Part shown: piece after piece, positions 19,838 to 32,821 of the stretch
Layout of the letters: the number at the start of each line of letters is the position of its first letter
Position numbering within the stretch: the first letter of the stretch is position 1
Assembly: GCA_030141605.1 (NCBI GenBank)
Contig: JAQGDQ010000345.1
Location: 204,062 to 252,554 of the forward strand
Direction of reading: 5' to 3'
Length of the DNA stretch: 48,493 nucleotides
From: Tubiluchus corallicola
Taxonomy: Eukaryota; Priapulida; Priapulimorpha; Priapulimorphida; Tubiluchidae
Made by a program: the position numbers and the translations under genes
Notes under the pieces: generated by a model
Told to the model about the DNA's origin: nothing
The model's database searches: none
What the model saw: only the letters and a program-made list of their open reading frames with translations

Positions 19838-20085
19838 ATTTCCGTCTGAGAGGTCGTGAGTTCGAACCAGCGGCCGGGTCATACCAAAGATTTTAAAAAT
19901 GGTACCTGCTGTTACCCTGCCGGACGCGTGGTATTTAGGGTAAAAGTGGGGTAATAATAGTCTCTGTTATGCAGTTGTAGGTTGTTATTTGCAGTCGGTG
20001 ATAATAGCTCTTTGAGCTAATGTTAATTGTTGACCCAAAAGCCGACTTTATATATAGATTATTATTATTATTATATTATTATTAT
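19838..20085 (+). mobile_element. tRNA-derived SINE, 5'-truncated copy
   Basis: Matches 32510-32740 closely: B box GAGTTCGAACC at 19858-19868, then CAGCGGCCGGGTCATACCAA, a GTATTTAGGGTAAAAGTGGG segment and an ATT repeat tail. The A box found in the other copy is absent, as in 5'-truncated SINEs. Confidence 0.8.
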
Positions 20086-21079
20086 AATTGAATGGCAGCT
20101 ACCACCATGCTTGAAAATTTCTATAGCACCTACAGCAAATTTCTTTGTCACATTTTTCAAAGTTTAAGTGATAACATAAAATAAACCCAACATCCTAAGT
20201 GACTTGTCCTTTCCCTTAAAGCGGCTTACAAACGAATACTAATACTAACATTTATCAGTTAATTGCAATGATGAATTGTAAAACAATCAGTACATAACAG
20301 CAGATGTAGTATCTATAAACAAGTATGAAACAATTTTTAACTAGGTAATACAAAATGAAAAAGTCAACAGCCAAGCTAAGTCATCTTCCTATGTACGCCT
20401 GCTTAAAAGATTCAATTTTCAATAAACCATTTATTTTCTGAATCGAAAACCGTTCGTCTAAGCTCAGCATCATTCCTACGTAGTGCAGCTGATTTATTTA
20501 GCAAAGCTATGTAACAACACTTTCTCCCACATTACTGCTTTGCTAACAAGTTGTTGCTATGACAACCGTCAGCAGGCAAAAATTTGTTTATTTAAAAAAT
20601 CAGATTAACTACCCGGAGAGAACTCCGGAGACGGGGACAGTTGTCCCAATGGGGTCGGCATACATGAAGACTAGGTTTATAACAATACATCGATGCATCG
20701 TGATACTTTTTGTAACTATACATGTATCGTCAAAATGCACCAGTATCACGATAATGCGAATCATTGATATGTAGCACAAGCTAGACTGTCCGCTGATAAA
20801 AAGCAGCGTGAAATAATTCAAGCCACAGCTGTAGCTTAAAAGTGAGTGCAATGAGCGCAGCATATATAGGCAGCTTGACAACACAACAACGTTTGATCAT
20901 TATAGTGTTTTAGAAGACAGGTCTAGATATTGATATACTAAAAGTTTATTTTCATGAAAAATGTAATTGTAACATTTTCAATTTGATTGTAATTGTAACC
21001 TGAAGTAACATTATACTAAATTTCTATGAAAAACCAAAGATAATGCCATACCCTGTGTGTTTTACCTATGCTACTAAAT
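20086..21079. other. Intergenic DNA, no gene seen
   Basis: AT-rich, with no coding recognised. Around 20.67-20.75 kb short words (GTATCGTCAAAATGCACCAG and flanks) make local inverted similarity, without clear element ends. Confidence 0.4.
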
Positions 21080-21300
21080 CAGGGGTGTGCAAATTATCTG
21101 ACTAGCCGGGCCACATTAAACTTTCCCGCAATTCCTGCGGGCCACAGGCAGTTTGATCAAGGAGCCAAGTACAGTAGGACCTAATAACGATTTTTTTGCA
21201 TCCGACCTGCGTACATCATTACTACTACACTCAAGAAACTATTTTAGAAGTTACTAAAATTCATATTACAAACCATATATTTCTACTTTCAGGACAGATA
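21080..21300 (-). mobile_element. hAT-type MITE fragment (CAGGGGTGTGCAAA family)
   Basis: Reverse-complement match to the right half of the element at 14912-15344, starting exactly at the terminal CAGGGGTGTGCAAATTATCT. The match fades at about 21300 and the other end is missing. Confidence 0.8.
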
Positions 21301-21926
21301 GTGGTAATTTCATTACAATGCATATTAGTAATGTGTATCACACAGTCCGTGTAGTACAGTGTTATTGTTATCTGATACCTTTCTAATGAATCTCTATTTA
21401 TTAAACTGTCACTGGTGTTTATTGATCAGACATGAGTAAGCAGTACGTTATGCAAAGCTTAAAAAAATGTAAAAATTCAAATCAGCATCAACTGACTCAA
21501 AAAATTAATAAGTTCCGAGTGTGATCCACATCATGCAGGCACGTGAACTATCAACTTCCTACATCACTAAGCAGCCAAGAAAAGAGGCAACAGACGAACA
21601 AACGGACAACAAACAAACAGAACCAATAATTCATAAACAGCCCACTGTTATATAGTTACTGATTTTCCTAGACAGACTTGCGTGTCTCAGTTTTGTATAA
21701 ACTCTTTTAAAATGTTGTTGCGTTTCTGTGTACTGTAGCTTTTAATCAGATTGCAAATTGTAAAGTCGTAAACCAACACAAATGATTGTAGAACTGCAGT
21801 CTCGAGAAAGAATGGTTTCTATTTATTTTGCCAAACACTACGGTAGAGAGAATAAATTCTTTACAAGTCCAAAACAAAGTTACAGCAAGAACAATGTTAT
21901 GGTTCACTTTCCACCAAATCTTAGAC

Positions 21927-22401
21927 CAGGGATGAGAATCACGAATTGCAAAAAACTCTGAAACAGGCCGAGGGGTTTGGGGCCACCTAGGCCCCCAATG
22001 GGGTTCAAGGGAGCCCCCTTGGAACCAGGAACAAATTGCAATTTTGTGACCATAGAGAGCCTCTAAGTGGACTTAAAATATCAGTTACCTTGTTTCATGC
22101 ATAATTTAAAATACCCAACTATCAAGGATACATGATACCTAATTGTCTCAAAAGCGCCTAAGTACTGGCTGCTCCTATGCAAAAGTATATAAAAACTGTC
22201 TGCAATTGACTCAGATAATTCCGCACAATTGATTCTATATTTTTATGTACGTGATGTAAACAAAGTGACGGCCTGCCAACTAGCGGTCAACTTGTGAAAT
22301 AATGCACTGAGTCCGTAAAAATTTTCTCAATCACAAAAATGGCACTACCGGTCTTCCAAAAATTCGGAATTCCGAGTATCCGCGGAAAATTCTCATCCCT
22401 G
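21927..22401 (-). mobile_element. hAT-type MITE, CAGGGATGAGAAT family, copy 1
   Basis: Length 475 bp, inverted relative to the copies at 28668-29190 and 47513-48021. Both ends are CAGGGATGAGAAT; flanking octamers TCTTAGAC and TCTTAGAG agree at 7 of 8. Shared interior words include ATCAAGGATACATGATACCT and CTTAGAGGCTCTCTA-like sequence. A GC-rich block near one end can fold on itself. No coding. Confidence 0.92.
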
Positions 22402-22409
22402 TCTTAGAG

Positions 22410-25400
22410 ACAGCATAACTTGCCCTGCACTCTTTTCTCTATGCTTTACCTCCCTTTTATGGATTGCCTGAATTGTTTTTATACTAGCTGATATACGTCG
22501 TTAGAAGAAGGAATTAATTTAAAGTAATTTAAAAAAAATTGGCAAATATACCCTGCGTCGTGGCGTTTCACAATGGCCCAGACTTGGTACAGGTTTAGCA
22601 CAAATAAGGAAATGGTTTAGGGACATATTCGAACAGAGAAAATTTTAAACACAAAACTGTCCAGGAGAATCAATAACCATATAAGACTACTGTTTTGTAA
22701 GAAACACTGTCCAACTATAAAAAAATATTTTTGAAAGATCATGATAATGATGACATTAGTGCTGCAGAAATGTTCTAATAGTAATAATAGGCTTAATGCT
22801 ATTACTTTAAAGAAGTAAACATGCTGCATACACTACATTTATATTACTATATACACATTTTTACAACATTTGGATCGGGTTTGGCTGTTAATTAGATAAT
22901 ATTCGGATTAACACCAGGAATCCATTATTATTCTATATCAGGCATAATACTTAGTAGTTGTCAAACTACAATCTAAGGTTTAAGGAAGCATCGCACCTGG
23001 CAAAGCTGGGGTGATTTAAATTTTCGCAAGGATCATTGTGAACACTATAAAATCATACAATATTTATTGTGTCCGACTAAATGCAGTCATTTCTCTTTTT
23101 TTTCACTAAACTTATTAAAAAAACGTATTATTTTTGCCACAAAATCAATGCTAACTGAAATTTCCTATTTTGCTTTTATTGTGAAAAGTATGGAGAGTTT
23201 AGAAGTATAACTAAAACAGTACTGACTGATAAATCAGGCCTAACGCGGCCAAACATACCAGCAATTTAACGTAAAAACGCGAATCACTGTCATTTCAATT
23301 CTTCACTAGTTCGAGTTAAAAAACTGTACATTTCTTGAACGTAGCATTCAAAAGCAGTAACAGTTCGCGAACTATACGATATTCCCAACAATTCAAATAA
23401 GAAAAATTCTTAACCTAACCAACGCACCACGCCAGAAATACGAGTTATCATCCCTAGAGGGTGGACAACCGTACAATTTCAATTCTATTCAGTACAGTTT
23501 ATTTCCTCATATACCTTTCTGAACATATTCCGGCCGTTTGTGGGAGAGCATCTTTTAATTGTCTTTTGATATTTTGACCATATTTTCACTCGTCCTACCA
23601 TACAAAAGTAATGATACTTGGCTAAAAAATCAAACACTTTCTAGCCTTTACTCCTGACAACTTTTAACTAAAAGTTAAAGTCAATAAGAGTTTGCAATGA
23701 AAATTCAAGTTTGAAACATAGATTTTCTTTCTTTTTTAGTTGCATCTTTCACTGATTGACCCTCTTATGCTAGTTCTTCCTCTGCCTTTGCTTTCTGTGC
23801 TTGTTTTTTGGAAAACAAATCTAGCTCTGGTTGCACAGATTTTATGCTGCTAACCTGTCATTTTAACACTATAAAACCTTAAGAACATCCTGTCTCATTT
23901 CTGAACTTCGTTCTCAATGTGGGCTATTTTAAAAAAAAATCAAAGTTGAGCGTCAATATAGTATTTAAAAGCTTCGTGCTGATGTTTAACACTAGCCATT
24001 TCTGTTTAGCACACCTGCTAAGTACACTTAGCGTTATTGATTCTCCCGTAACATGCATGCATGCATGCATGAGTAGAACACAGCTATAATTAATCCAATA
24101 TTATAATGTGACAGATTTTTATCAGGAAAAACTCATCTCTATGCACATCGGGGAAAGCGTCAGAAATTAGCGAGTGGTCAGCAATGAAGCATCACTGACC
24201 CCTAAGTAAGGCAAATTATTACTAAGGTGATTTCTCTTAATAGGGCTTTCTCATAAAATGCAAGTGCGGTAAATAAAATGTTCCACTAATTGTTGGGTAA
24301 AGAAATCATAATTAAAGTGAAACATGTGTCGTTCAGTGAATGAAAGGTGTCGAAAGAATAGCGTCATTAAAACGAAATGTCATTAAACGAGGAGTCTTTA
24401 AGCGAGGGCTTACTGTATAATTTAAAATATTAAACTTTAGATTACCACTACATCTGATACAGTAATTTCTTAGCAGTATCTCTACTTGCGTCACATTAAC
24501 TCCTATAAATTGGCAATAAAGTTCCACGTCCGTTTCTGGAAAAGCATATTTTCTAACAATAAAATTAGTCCTAATTAAAACAATTTCATGATTATATTTA
24601 CTTGTGCCAATTTTACCAAATACTTCCAAGAAATACAATAATTACTGCAACTCATAATACATAATTACATGATGCAGAAGGATCAGTGAAAAAAAAACAA
24701 ATTATTGGGTGAGCTACCTTATGACAACATGACAACTTGGGGCAAAAAATTGCTTCATTTCGGGAATTTACAGTTTATGTTGTGAAAAACAAACAAAAAT
24801 AATAACAAGAGAATGAGTCGTTGCTTAAAAACTTGAAGCAAAAAATCTGCTAGGACTTATAGACAAAACTTAAAGAAAAATAAATGTCAAAAGATAAAAC
24901 TTGGGCAAGAAAAGAAAATTATAATAATCCTTATAAAATTAGTCACATGAATAAAAATGATTTCGTCAACTAATTCTGGTAACTAACTATGACATAATTA
25001 TGGCAGTTTGTGAGCATTTAAACTTTGATGGTTAGAAGGTCAGTAAGATAGTACTACAAATGGAGAATAAGCGAAATGGTGAATAATAGCTTATTAATGT
25101 GTATACATTACACACTTTGCCACCTCGGAGGTTAAGCAAGCATCAACAAGTAGCGCCCATTCGTAAGATCACGTTGATTTTGACAGATAACGTTTGCAAC
25201 ATTAAGAAAATTCAAAAGCTTACACTTCTTTAATTATAACTCATACGATAGATTTAATTGATTAATGGAAAGAGTCGTGTAACGTGAGCATGAACGGAGC
25301 GCCGTTTCGCGGCTATTGTGCAAACTAATTTACTCGTCAATTACTTTTCAACTTTCTTCTCAACTAAAACTTCCTGACACAGCAGTCAGTCAGAAGTTTC

Positions 25401-27690
25401 TCATTATTCTGTGATTTATCGCAAAATTTTTCAAGTATTTCGGTGTTTAATTAATATTCCAACGAACGGATAATCACGCGGTTGTAAGCGTTAGATATAC
25501 CTTTGCAATGGATGGATATATTTAGTTGTACAAGATACTCAAAATGTTAGCGTTCCAGTTGCAGATTCGTGACTAACTTTTGCAGTCTCTGGAATTCGCT
25601 AACCTAATTAGGTACAGATGTCATACTGATTATGTAGCACAGTAATGCGGGTTTGTGGAAGAGACTTTAGAATTAAGGCTTTGTTAATTTTATTTATTAA
25701 AACGTAGTACGTAGTGAAATTTTATTGCTATAGCGATGTGTTTCTCAATTTACTGCCTGAATGTGTTACTGAATGCATACCCAGGTAATAGTAAAACCTT
25801 TCCTAGGCCTTGCAAATTTGATATGACTAACACGGTACTTTGTAAATCATGCATGCTGTAGCATTACAGATAGCATAATTTTTTACTTAAAAAAACTACA
25901 TTTAAGATTTCATTTGACAATTTAAATACAACATTGTATTACTGTGAGAGCACAGCTATTTGTTAGAGCCTTCAATTTGATAAAGTTAGCGCATTATAAC
26001 GAGGAAGAAGTAATGTTTATTCGTGAATAATGAATAATTCTAGATGGTTATTTGTTGTAATAATGATGAAGTAATAGTTGAAGTAGTAGTTGCAGATGTC
26101 TAATTAGTGTTTTGATTTTTGATTATACTACGTTTGAGATAACTATAATAGTGACAAACGTACACACAATTTCTTTATAAGAAAAGAAACTAGGATGGCC
26201 ACAAAAAAATTTTGTTTCTCTCTTACCTCATGACCTCAAAAGATGTCAGTAAAGGGAGGGAGGGAAATGTTTTTCAAAGAATTTTTAAAGTTTTATGAAT
26301 ATTTAACTTTATTTCACGAATCGTGAAATATTTAAAATCAGTCGAATAGTTTTATTTCCCACTGATTAGCAGTAATGTTTTAAGTTTTCTCAATGCACAT
26401 GTTTTCACGATTTGTTTTTTAGTTTCGAATTGTCAAATTCTTGTATAATCATCGATTATTCTTTTAGTCTCTTTTTTGTATCATGCATGTGTATGTTTTG
26501 CTAATTATGGTATAAGTGGCAACACTTCTTGGCCATTAATACACCAATTTGGTGAAAATTTGATACTTTTTAGCCTCCAGTACAATGAACATCAAACAAA
26601 ACGGCAATCCTGGCCGAGAGTTAGCCGTGGAAAAACATGGCAGCGTCCTGCGTTCCCCGAAAGAACGATGTTATAACAATTACTGCATTTCAGGTTCTAA
26701 ATTAAAAAATACACTTTTATATAGATAATTAAAAATACACTTGACCGCGTCATATAAGTATATGAATGTGGAAAAAAAATTATACAATTCCCGGACGGGT
26801 GCGCGATAAAAAATATTAACTGCCGATTAGACAGAAACGAAAGTACTTTTATTGTCAGCTCTACTTGCACCTTGGAAGCTTTTGTAATTCATTATTCCAG
26901 AATGTTTTTGGAGTGTATTGTTCTCGTCAACTGTGCAGGCCACCCTGAAGTTTTGACGGGAGCTGTCAGCGCACTTTCAAAATTTTTATTCTTGCAGATC
27001 TAATCACTGGATAGCTATTACGACCTTATGTGACACCGATGCTATTATTTCCACTCTTGCATACAATGACTTTGTGTAACCTGATGTATTAAACATAGTA
27101 TAAATAAATGTCTGCCATGTATTTACTCTATCATAAGGCATGGTAGCGCATGATAAATATTAACACCATTTTTCTCTAATAGTATATTCTACACTAAAAT
27201 ATAATGTAGAGTATATAGTTTAAATACCGAGTTCAGGTATTTGTCAACAATTTCCATTCATTTAATTAAATTGCTGTACAAATTCTTCAGTAAATTTGCA
27301 GCTCAAATGTATGTTACGGAGGTAAGGTACACCTTTCTATATCTTTGATATTGTGTAATCATCAATGCTAATCCTAAAGAATTTTAAGATACTTTTACTT
27401 TCAACTCTTTTCTTCATCACTAAACATACATGTTTATCCAATTTTGCTAGCTACAAGCAAAAAATAATTTTTTTTCTTCCTTTGGCTCTAGGTCCTCTTA
27501 ATATTAATTTTAAATACGTAATGGTGAAATTATTATCCATAAGTTATCTTCTTTCCCATTATTGAACATTGTTTTATTAGAAATTAACACATTCGTATAA
27601 TAATTCAATTTTCATTTGTCTTAAATGCAAAATCTGATAATTTTTAATTACCTGGTACATGCGCATTAACTAATTAATTATATTAGTAAC
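22410..27690. other. Long intergenic stretch, no gene seen
   Basis: AT-rich DNA between ELP5 and SHANK. I recognise no coding exon on either strand. Contents noted are a (GCAT)n run at about 24.05-24.07 kb and a mariner-like MITE end at about 24.34-24.42 kb. The promoter and first non-coding exon of SHANK may lie here or nearer 31 kb, but no signal singles them out. Confidence 0.5.
24340..24418 (-). mobile_element. Mariner-like MITE fragment (right end)
   Basis: Matches the right end of the element at 30568-31320: AAAACGAAATGTCATTAAAC, then AGTC and TTTAAGCGAGGGCTTACTGTA. Only about 80 bases are clear. Confidence 0.65.
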
Positions 27691-27694
27691 AATC

Positions 27695-27875
27695 CTGAGA
27701 GGGTGGCTGACCTCGATAACTTATAGTTCTTTTGCCACCCTTTCACTACTAATCAATAATTACTTTTGCACTTTGTAATATTATTGTATGTTGTACAGAT
27801 TTATAAATCTCTTAGTTATGTATTTTGCTATTTTAAAAATGGTGATAAACTAATAAACTTACTTACTTGCTTGCT
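27695..27875 (+). repeat. Retroposon-like 3' end with CTTA-type tail
   Basis: GAGAGGGTGGCTGACCTCGA, then a stretch ending TAATAAACTTACTTACTTGC. Related starts GGGTGGCTGAC and GGGTAGCTGAC occur at about 47.17 kb and 12.76 kb. A family ending in AATAAA plus a variable microsatellite fits a SINE or LINE 3' end. Confidence 0.45.
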
Positions 27876-27901
27876 TACTTTCTCGCTTAATATTTGGGTT
27901 A

Positions 27902-28575
27902 CTGCTTTCCACACAAATCTATATTACTTGGAATTTCACCTACCTGTTGAAAAGACTTACTGTGACGTGTTCTTATCTGTGGCTAACAGTTTAATGTTTG
28001 GTCTTACTAAGATTTCCCTTATTATTTAAGCGGGCTCACCACGAGGTAGAAGTTACGTAATATGGGATTTGCTTTGTTCACATGATTATCTAAACTGATG
28101 CTCTTTTAATAAACGTTTGTTTTAGTATTCACTAATTATTCAACTGTTGTGGCTGTATCTTGCAAACGTTACACTTACGTAACTAGAAATAATCATTTAA
28201 AATGTCTCGTGCTAATTGGGGAAAATGCCGCTGACTCACCATCCAGGGTGCGCCACTCACTAACCAAAAACATGTCTTTAATCTTATTGACAAGATACAG
28301 TAATTTAAAATTTTACTTAATTAGTTACATGTGGGTCACACGTGCTGCGATTATTTTTTCAAACTTCACACAGCGTTATCTAAGCTTGTTTCAAACAACC
28401 TACCGTCAAAGTAGTTACACCTAACGGTTATCATTGGAGTTTAAATTTACAAGTTTTATTCAGCGTTACTGTCGATGCAAGCCCTGTGTGCAATAATGCA
28501 GTATGTAAGTGGTATAAAATTTAAAGACGAATTTTTTTAAGCTTTATATAAGTTGAGGGTTTTCTTGTTCTTTTA
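27902..28575 (+). repeat. Dispersed repeat, copy 2 (partner at 7690-8140)
   Basis: The longer copy of the unclassified repeat. It shares ATCTATATTACTTGG, CCAGGGTGCGCCACTCACT, ATTGACAAGATACAGTAATT and AAGTGGTATAAAATTT with copy 1, plus about 220 bases absent there. Confidence 0.75.
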
Positions 28576-28667
28576 TAAGTAGTAGCTACGCGTACGTAAT
28601 TATTTTCGTCTGCCTTGAAACCCTGGTGTGCTGATCAGAGACCAACCATAACTGAAACAGTATTGTG

Positions 28668-29190
28668 CAGGGATGAGAATTTTCTGCGGATACGTGGAAT
28701 TCCGAGTTTTTTGAAGACCAGTATTGCCATTTTTGTAAATCGCGTAAATTCTTTGAGAAAGTTTGTATTTCACCCAGTACATTATTTCACAAGCTGACCG
28801 GTAGTTGGCAGGCCGTTACTTTGTTTACATCATGTACATCAGTGTAACCACGTGTTTATCTCTATGTATAAAAATATAGAATCAATGGTGCAGAGTTATT
28901 TGAGTCAATTGCAGACAGTTTTTATATATTTTTGCATAGGAGTGGCCAGTACTTAGGCGTTTTTGAGACAATTAGGTATCATGTATCCTTGATAGTTGGG
29001 TATTTAAAATTATGCATGAAACAAAGTAATTGATATTTTAAGTCCACTTAGAGGCTCTCTATGGTCACAAAATTGCAATTTGTTGCTGGCTCCAAGGGGG
29101 CTTTGCCCCTCAACCCCATTGGGGGTCTACGCAGCCCCCAAATCCCCGGCCTGTTTCAGAGTTTTTTGCAATTTGTCATTCTCATCCCTG
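28668..29190 (+). mobile_element. hAT-type MITE, CAGGGATGAGAAT family, copy 2
   Basis: Length 523 bp. Ends CAGGGATGAGAAT (13 identical, inverted) with a perfect 8-bp duplication GTATTGTG at 28660-28667 and 29191-29198. Closely similar to 47513-48021 over its whole length. The GC-rich block near the right end (CCCCATTGGGGG) is self-complementary. Confidence 0.95.
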
Positions 29191-29574
29191 GTATTGTGGG
29201 ATCAGTAAGTGAGTAGCAAGGCGATTGATTAAGTATGCTACTGATTGTCCATGGGTGCCTTATTCTATTACCACAGTAATGGCAGCATCCTGGCATTAGA
29301 CAGTAGGAAAATGGTACAAAGAGAAGTCACTAATTTAAAAGGACAACTACTTTTTACTTTCTAATTTATTTTATTCGTTTATTAATTTATTTATTAGTTA
29401 AGGGTTTACTTAGTTTGCTTGCAAAGCAGGTGAATTCTCACTTGCCTGATTGGCCACTCTGAAAACCAGTAGGATCTAAAGATTTTGTGAAAATGATTTT
29501 GGGAAATTGGGAGTACAGTAAAGGGTGCTTGTAAATACAAAATAGCGAGGGAGCACAATCACGTCGTTGAAAAG

Positions 29575-30006
29575 CAAGGCTGTGGAGTCAGTCGGCAGTA
29601 AATTTACTGCTAAAGGGGTTGAAATTGTTAAAATTGGTTTTGTAGTTGTGGGACTAGGGAGTATGCTTATTGTTAGAGGAGTCGGTGTTAGGGTTGGTAA
29701 AAAATAGAGAAACTCAAATTCCATTTAGTTTTAACTTTCTACTTTTATGCATAATTTCCAATTTTGGGACATGGGTGTCTATGCAGCTAGACTGTTTTTC
29801 GAGCATAAGAAGTAGTGATGAAATAAATATTGAGAGTACTAGAAACCATTACTTAAAGGCAGGAGTCGGAGTTTGGGCTCCTAAAGTTTTAGGAGTCGGG
29901 GTTGGATCCAAAATTTTGGGAGCTGGAGCCAGAGTTGGATCTTCTAAAATCCTAGGAGTCGGAATCATAGTCAGGAGTTTAATGTACCGACTCCGCAGCC
30001 ATGTTG
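29575..30006. mobile_element. hAT-type MITE with GGAGTCGG-rich interior
   Basis: Left end CAAGGCTGTGGAGTCAGTCG and right end (reversed) CAACATGGCTGCGGAGTCGG are related with a small offset. The flanks share TGAAAAG (29568-29574 and 30007-30013). The interior repeats GGAGTCGG and GTTGG words many times. The pattern is typical of short hAT elements. Confidence 0.6.
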
Positions 30007-30567
30007 TGAAAAGGCAAGCGCTGTTTCAGTGCAAACAAATTACATTTCTATAGTGAAATAACGTCAAGAGATGAGTTACAAGATCACAAATTTATGCATG
30101 GCTGTATCAACATTTAATCGTGAACCAAGATTATTTTTCTTAGAAATCCAACAGACATCGGCTGTTTTATAGCAGCAAGTAAATTTATTTCAAGTTGTGT
30201 TTGTTGTGAATTCGATAAACAAATTTCAAAGCTTAGATATGACTTTGTATTGGAGTTGAACTTAGATTTTGAGTTGGAGTTTAAATAAAATTGTAGTTAT
30301 TTTATACATTGGGTCTGATTTGATGTCTCTCTTATAAAAAATTTCGACTTAAAATGAATTGGATGTGTTCCAAAATTCTTTAGCGCTTTCTCAACCATCG
30401 CAAAATGCGGATACATCTGGAAATAAATTCCGTTACAAAGAGTGCTGTCTCTTGTTTTGTATAATTGCTAAGTTCTTATTATGTTGCTGTTATTCATAAG
30501 AGGATGGTCAGTTTTTTCTAAGATCAGGCTGTGCTTTGAAAATATCTGAAATTTACATCTTAATATA

Positions 30568-31320
30568 CAGTAAATCCTCGCTTAACGACGTTAATGCGTT
30601 CCAGCAAAATGCAACGTTAAGTGAAACGTCGTTAAACGAAACCAAAACTTCCGTAGAAAGTAACGTAAAACGAATTGAGATACGTTCCAGAAGCAATGCA
30701 TCAATGCTGCTTAAATCATATACATCAAACATTTTATGAGTTTTGTTCATATTTCTACTGATTAATTTCTCTCTGTTTGCTTGAAACCACCTATTTCTCT
30801 TACCAATATCTAGCTAGACTTCCTGGCAGTCTCCTGAAGCCTGTACGTAGACAGTTAGCAGTTAAACACTGCATTGTGAAGCCAAGCCCTGCATGAAGCG
30901 ACCTTGAGACCATTCTAGGTAGTACTAATCTGATTGTATTAGCAACAAGTTGCAGACAAACTTCCTTGGCATAAAGTTTAAACTCGGGTACCTGGAGGCG
31001 TATAAATTGGCGAATAGATTTCACTTGATACAAACAGCTAGAATTTAGTACGTAGTCAATCGGGAAGCAAAAGCTTTATAATAATTGTACTGTTTAGGTT
31101 ACTAATGTGTTTTTAGAACAAAGTAACTAAATTATGCCACTTTAATACTTCAAATTAAACTAAAAAGGTTGTTGACAGACTAACAAATGGCTGTGAGCAA
31201 AGTAAAAAAATCGTCGTTAAAATGAAACGTGCGTCGTTAAGTGAGAAAAAGGTGTCAAATGTTCAGCATCGTTAAAATGAAACATCATTAAACGGGAAGT
31301 CGTTAAGCGAGGACTTTCTG
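30568..31320. mobile_element. Mariner-like MITE, full copy
   Basis: Length 753 bp, flanked by TA at 30566-30567 and 31321-31322. Ends CAGTAAATCCTCGCTTAACG and, reversed, CAGAAAGTCCTCGCTTAACG are nearly identical. Subterminal words AACGTCGTTAAACGAA and GTGAGAAAAAGGTGTC recur in the fragments at 8.14 and 24.34 kb. The 45416-46445 element is an expanded relative. No transposase. Confidence 0.88.
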
Positions 31321-31626
31321 TACTGTCATTTTCGAAATATTTACATGTTATATAATTTATGTACACATGACATCATTTTGGATAGTATGTTGAAATTAAA
31401 GTTGATTTACCATTATGCTGTGATCATTTCATTCCTGTTAAAGCTCACGTAAGCTGTGAAATGAGCTCACGGAAAATTAGCATAAGCTCAAAGTTCAGTA
31501 TTATACTTTTTAGTGAGGTGTTTTAACGGTCTTTATATTTGTAGAGCTGACTTTGTATGCATGTTCTGTAATATTGGTAATTTCTCAATGAATTAATTTT
31601 TTAACTTTATGTATTTTTGCTGTCAG

Positions 31627-31791
31627 GTTCTGATGAAGTGCAGTTACACGTAGCACCGTAGTGTCATGGATACATCACAGAGTAGTGGTCTGCGAGTGTC
31701 GGACGTCGATTCATTGAGCGAGAAGTCGAGTGTTCAGCCACAGAACGAGATAGCTTACGTTCGTATTTTCCTCCCGGAAGCGAATATACAG
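31627..31791 (+). CDS. SHANK: SHANK exon with start codon
   Basis: A probable acceptor (TTTTGCTGTCAG) ends at 31626, so there is likely an upstream non-coding exon. ATG at 31666 opens 42 codons: MDTSQSSGLRVSDVDSLSEK, then the first SPN strand AYVRIFLPEANIQ. Donor GTAATG from 31792. The upstream Ser-rich leader is not conserved in the family. Confidence 0.85.
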
Positions 31792-32742
31792 GTAATGTCA
31801 TTTAATTACCTGCTAATATTCGTTTACAACAGGGGTGTGCAAAGTGCGGCCCGCCGAGAGAATTTGTGCGGCCCGCTGAGAGAATTTGTGCGGCCTGCGA
31901 AGAGATTTGTCAACCTAATGAAAGTGCGGCCCGGGCGATTAATTGAGTGTATCCAGCTGAAGTCCGTTATAGTGGGATATTCGCGTTTTTTTTTTTCTTG
32001 TTTTGGTTTAATAACTTTACTTTTTCAAAAAAAATTGCAGTTGCTTTACAATTTAAGAAGAAGTTTGTCTTGCTGTTTATACATTCACTGGCTTCCTATG
32101 TTGTTAAAACACACTGTCGTCACGGGGGAGTGCCTGCTCTTGTTGGGAGCCATCATCAAAAATAAGCCAATTTTCACTTTTAGTTCTGTTTAGTAGTTCA
32201 TTCAACAATTCTTTTTGATATTTGAGAGTAGTAGTGTTCTTTTATAAATGCCTAAAATCCGCGTCTTATTATCAAAAATAGATTTGCTATTGTTGATATA
32301 GGCCTAATTATTACCTGTATGGTATACGATTGTTGGCACCAACTTGCAGCAGTATTGAAGGTAAGCGTCATACTTCAGCATTCTGAAAACTCAATTTTCT
32401 GGTAATGTCACACTATTACTGCCAGAACTATATTCTGCTACTAACATCTGATGGTATTATCATCATTATCCAGACCAGACGGTTTAGTCTAATGGTAATG
32501 CGTCTGCTTTCCGTCTGGGACGTCGTGAGTTCGAACCAGCGGCCGGGTCATACCAAAGACTAAAAAAATGGTACCTGCTGTTGCCCTGCCTGACGCGTGG
32601 TATTTAGGGTAAAAGTGGGGTAATAATAGTCTCTGTTATGTAGTTGTAGGTTGTTATTTACAGTCGGCAATAATAGCTCTTTGAGCTAATGTTAATTGTT
32701 GACACAAAAACCGACTTTAAATAAAGATTATTATTATTATTA

Positions 32743-32821
<79 letters not shown>

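Noticed and set aside
32485-32545. A true tRNA gene
   Set aside because: A and B boxes are present, but the sequence continues as a repeated body with an ATT tail and has a second copy, so it is a SINE head.
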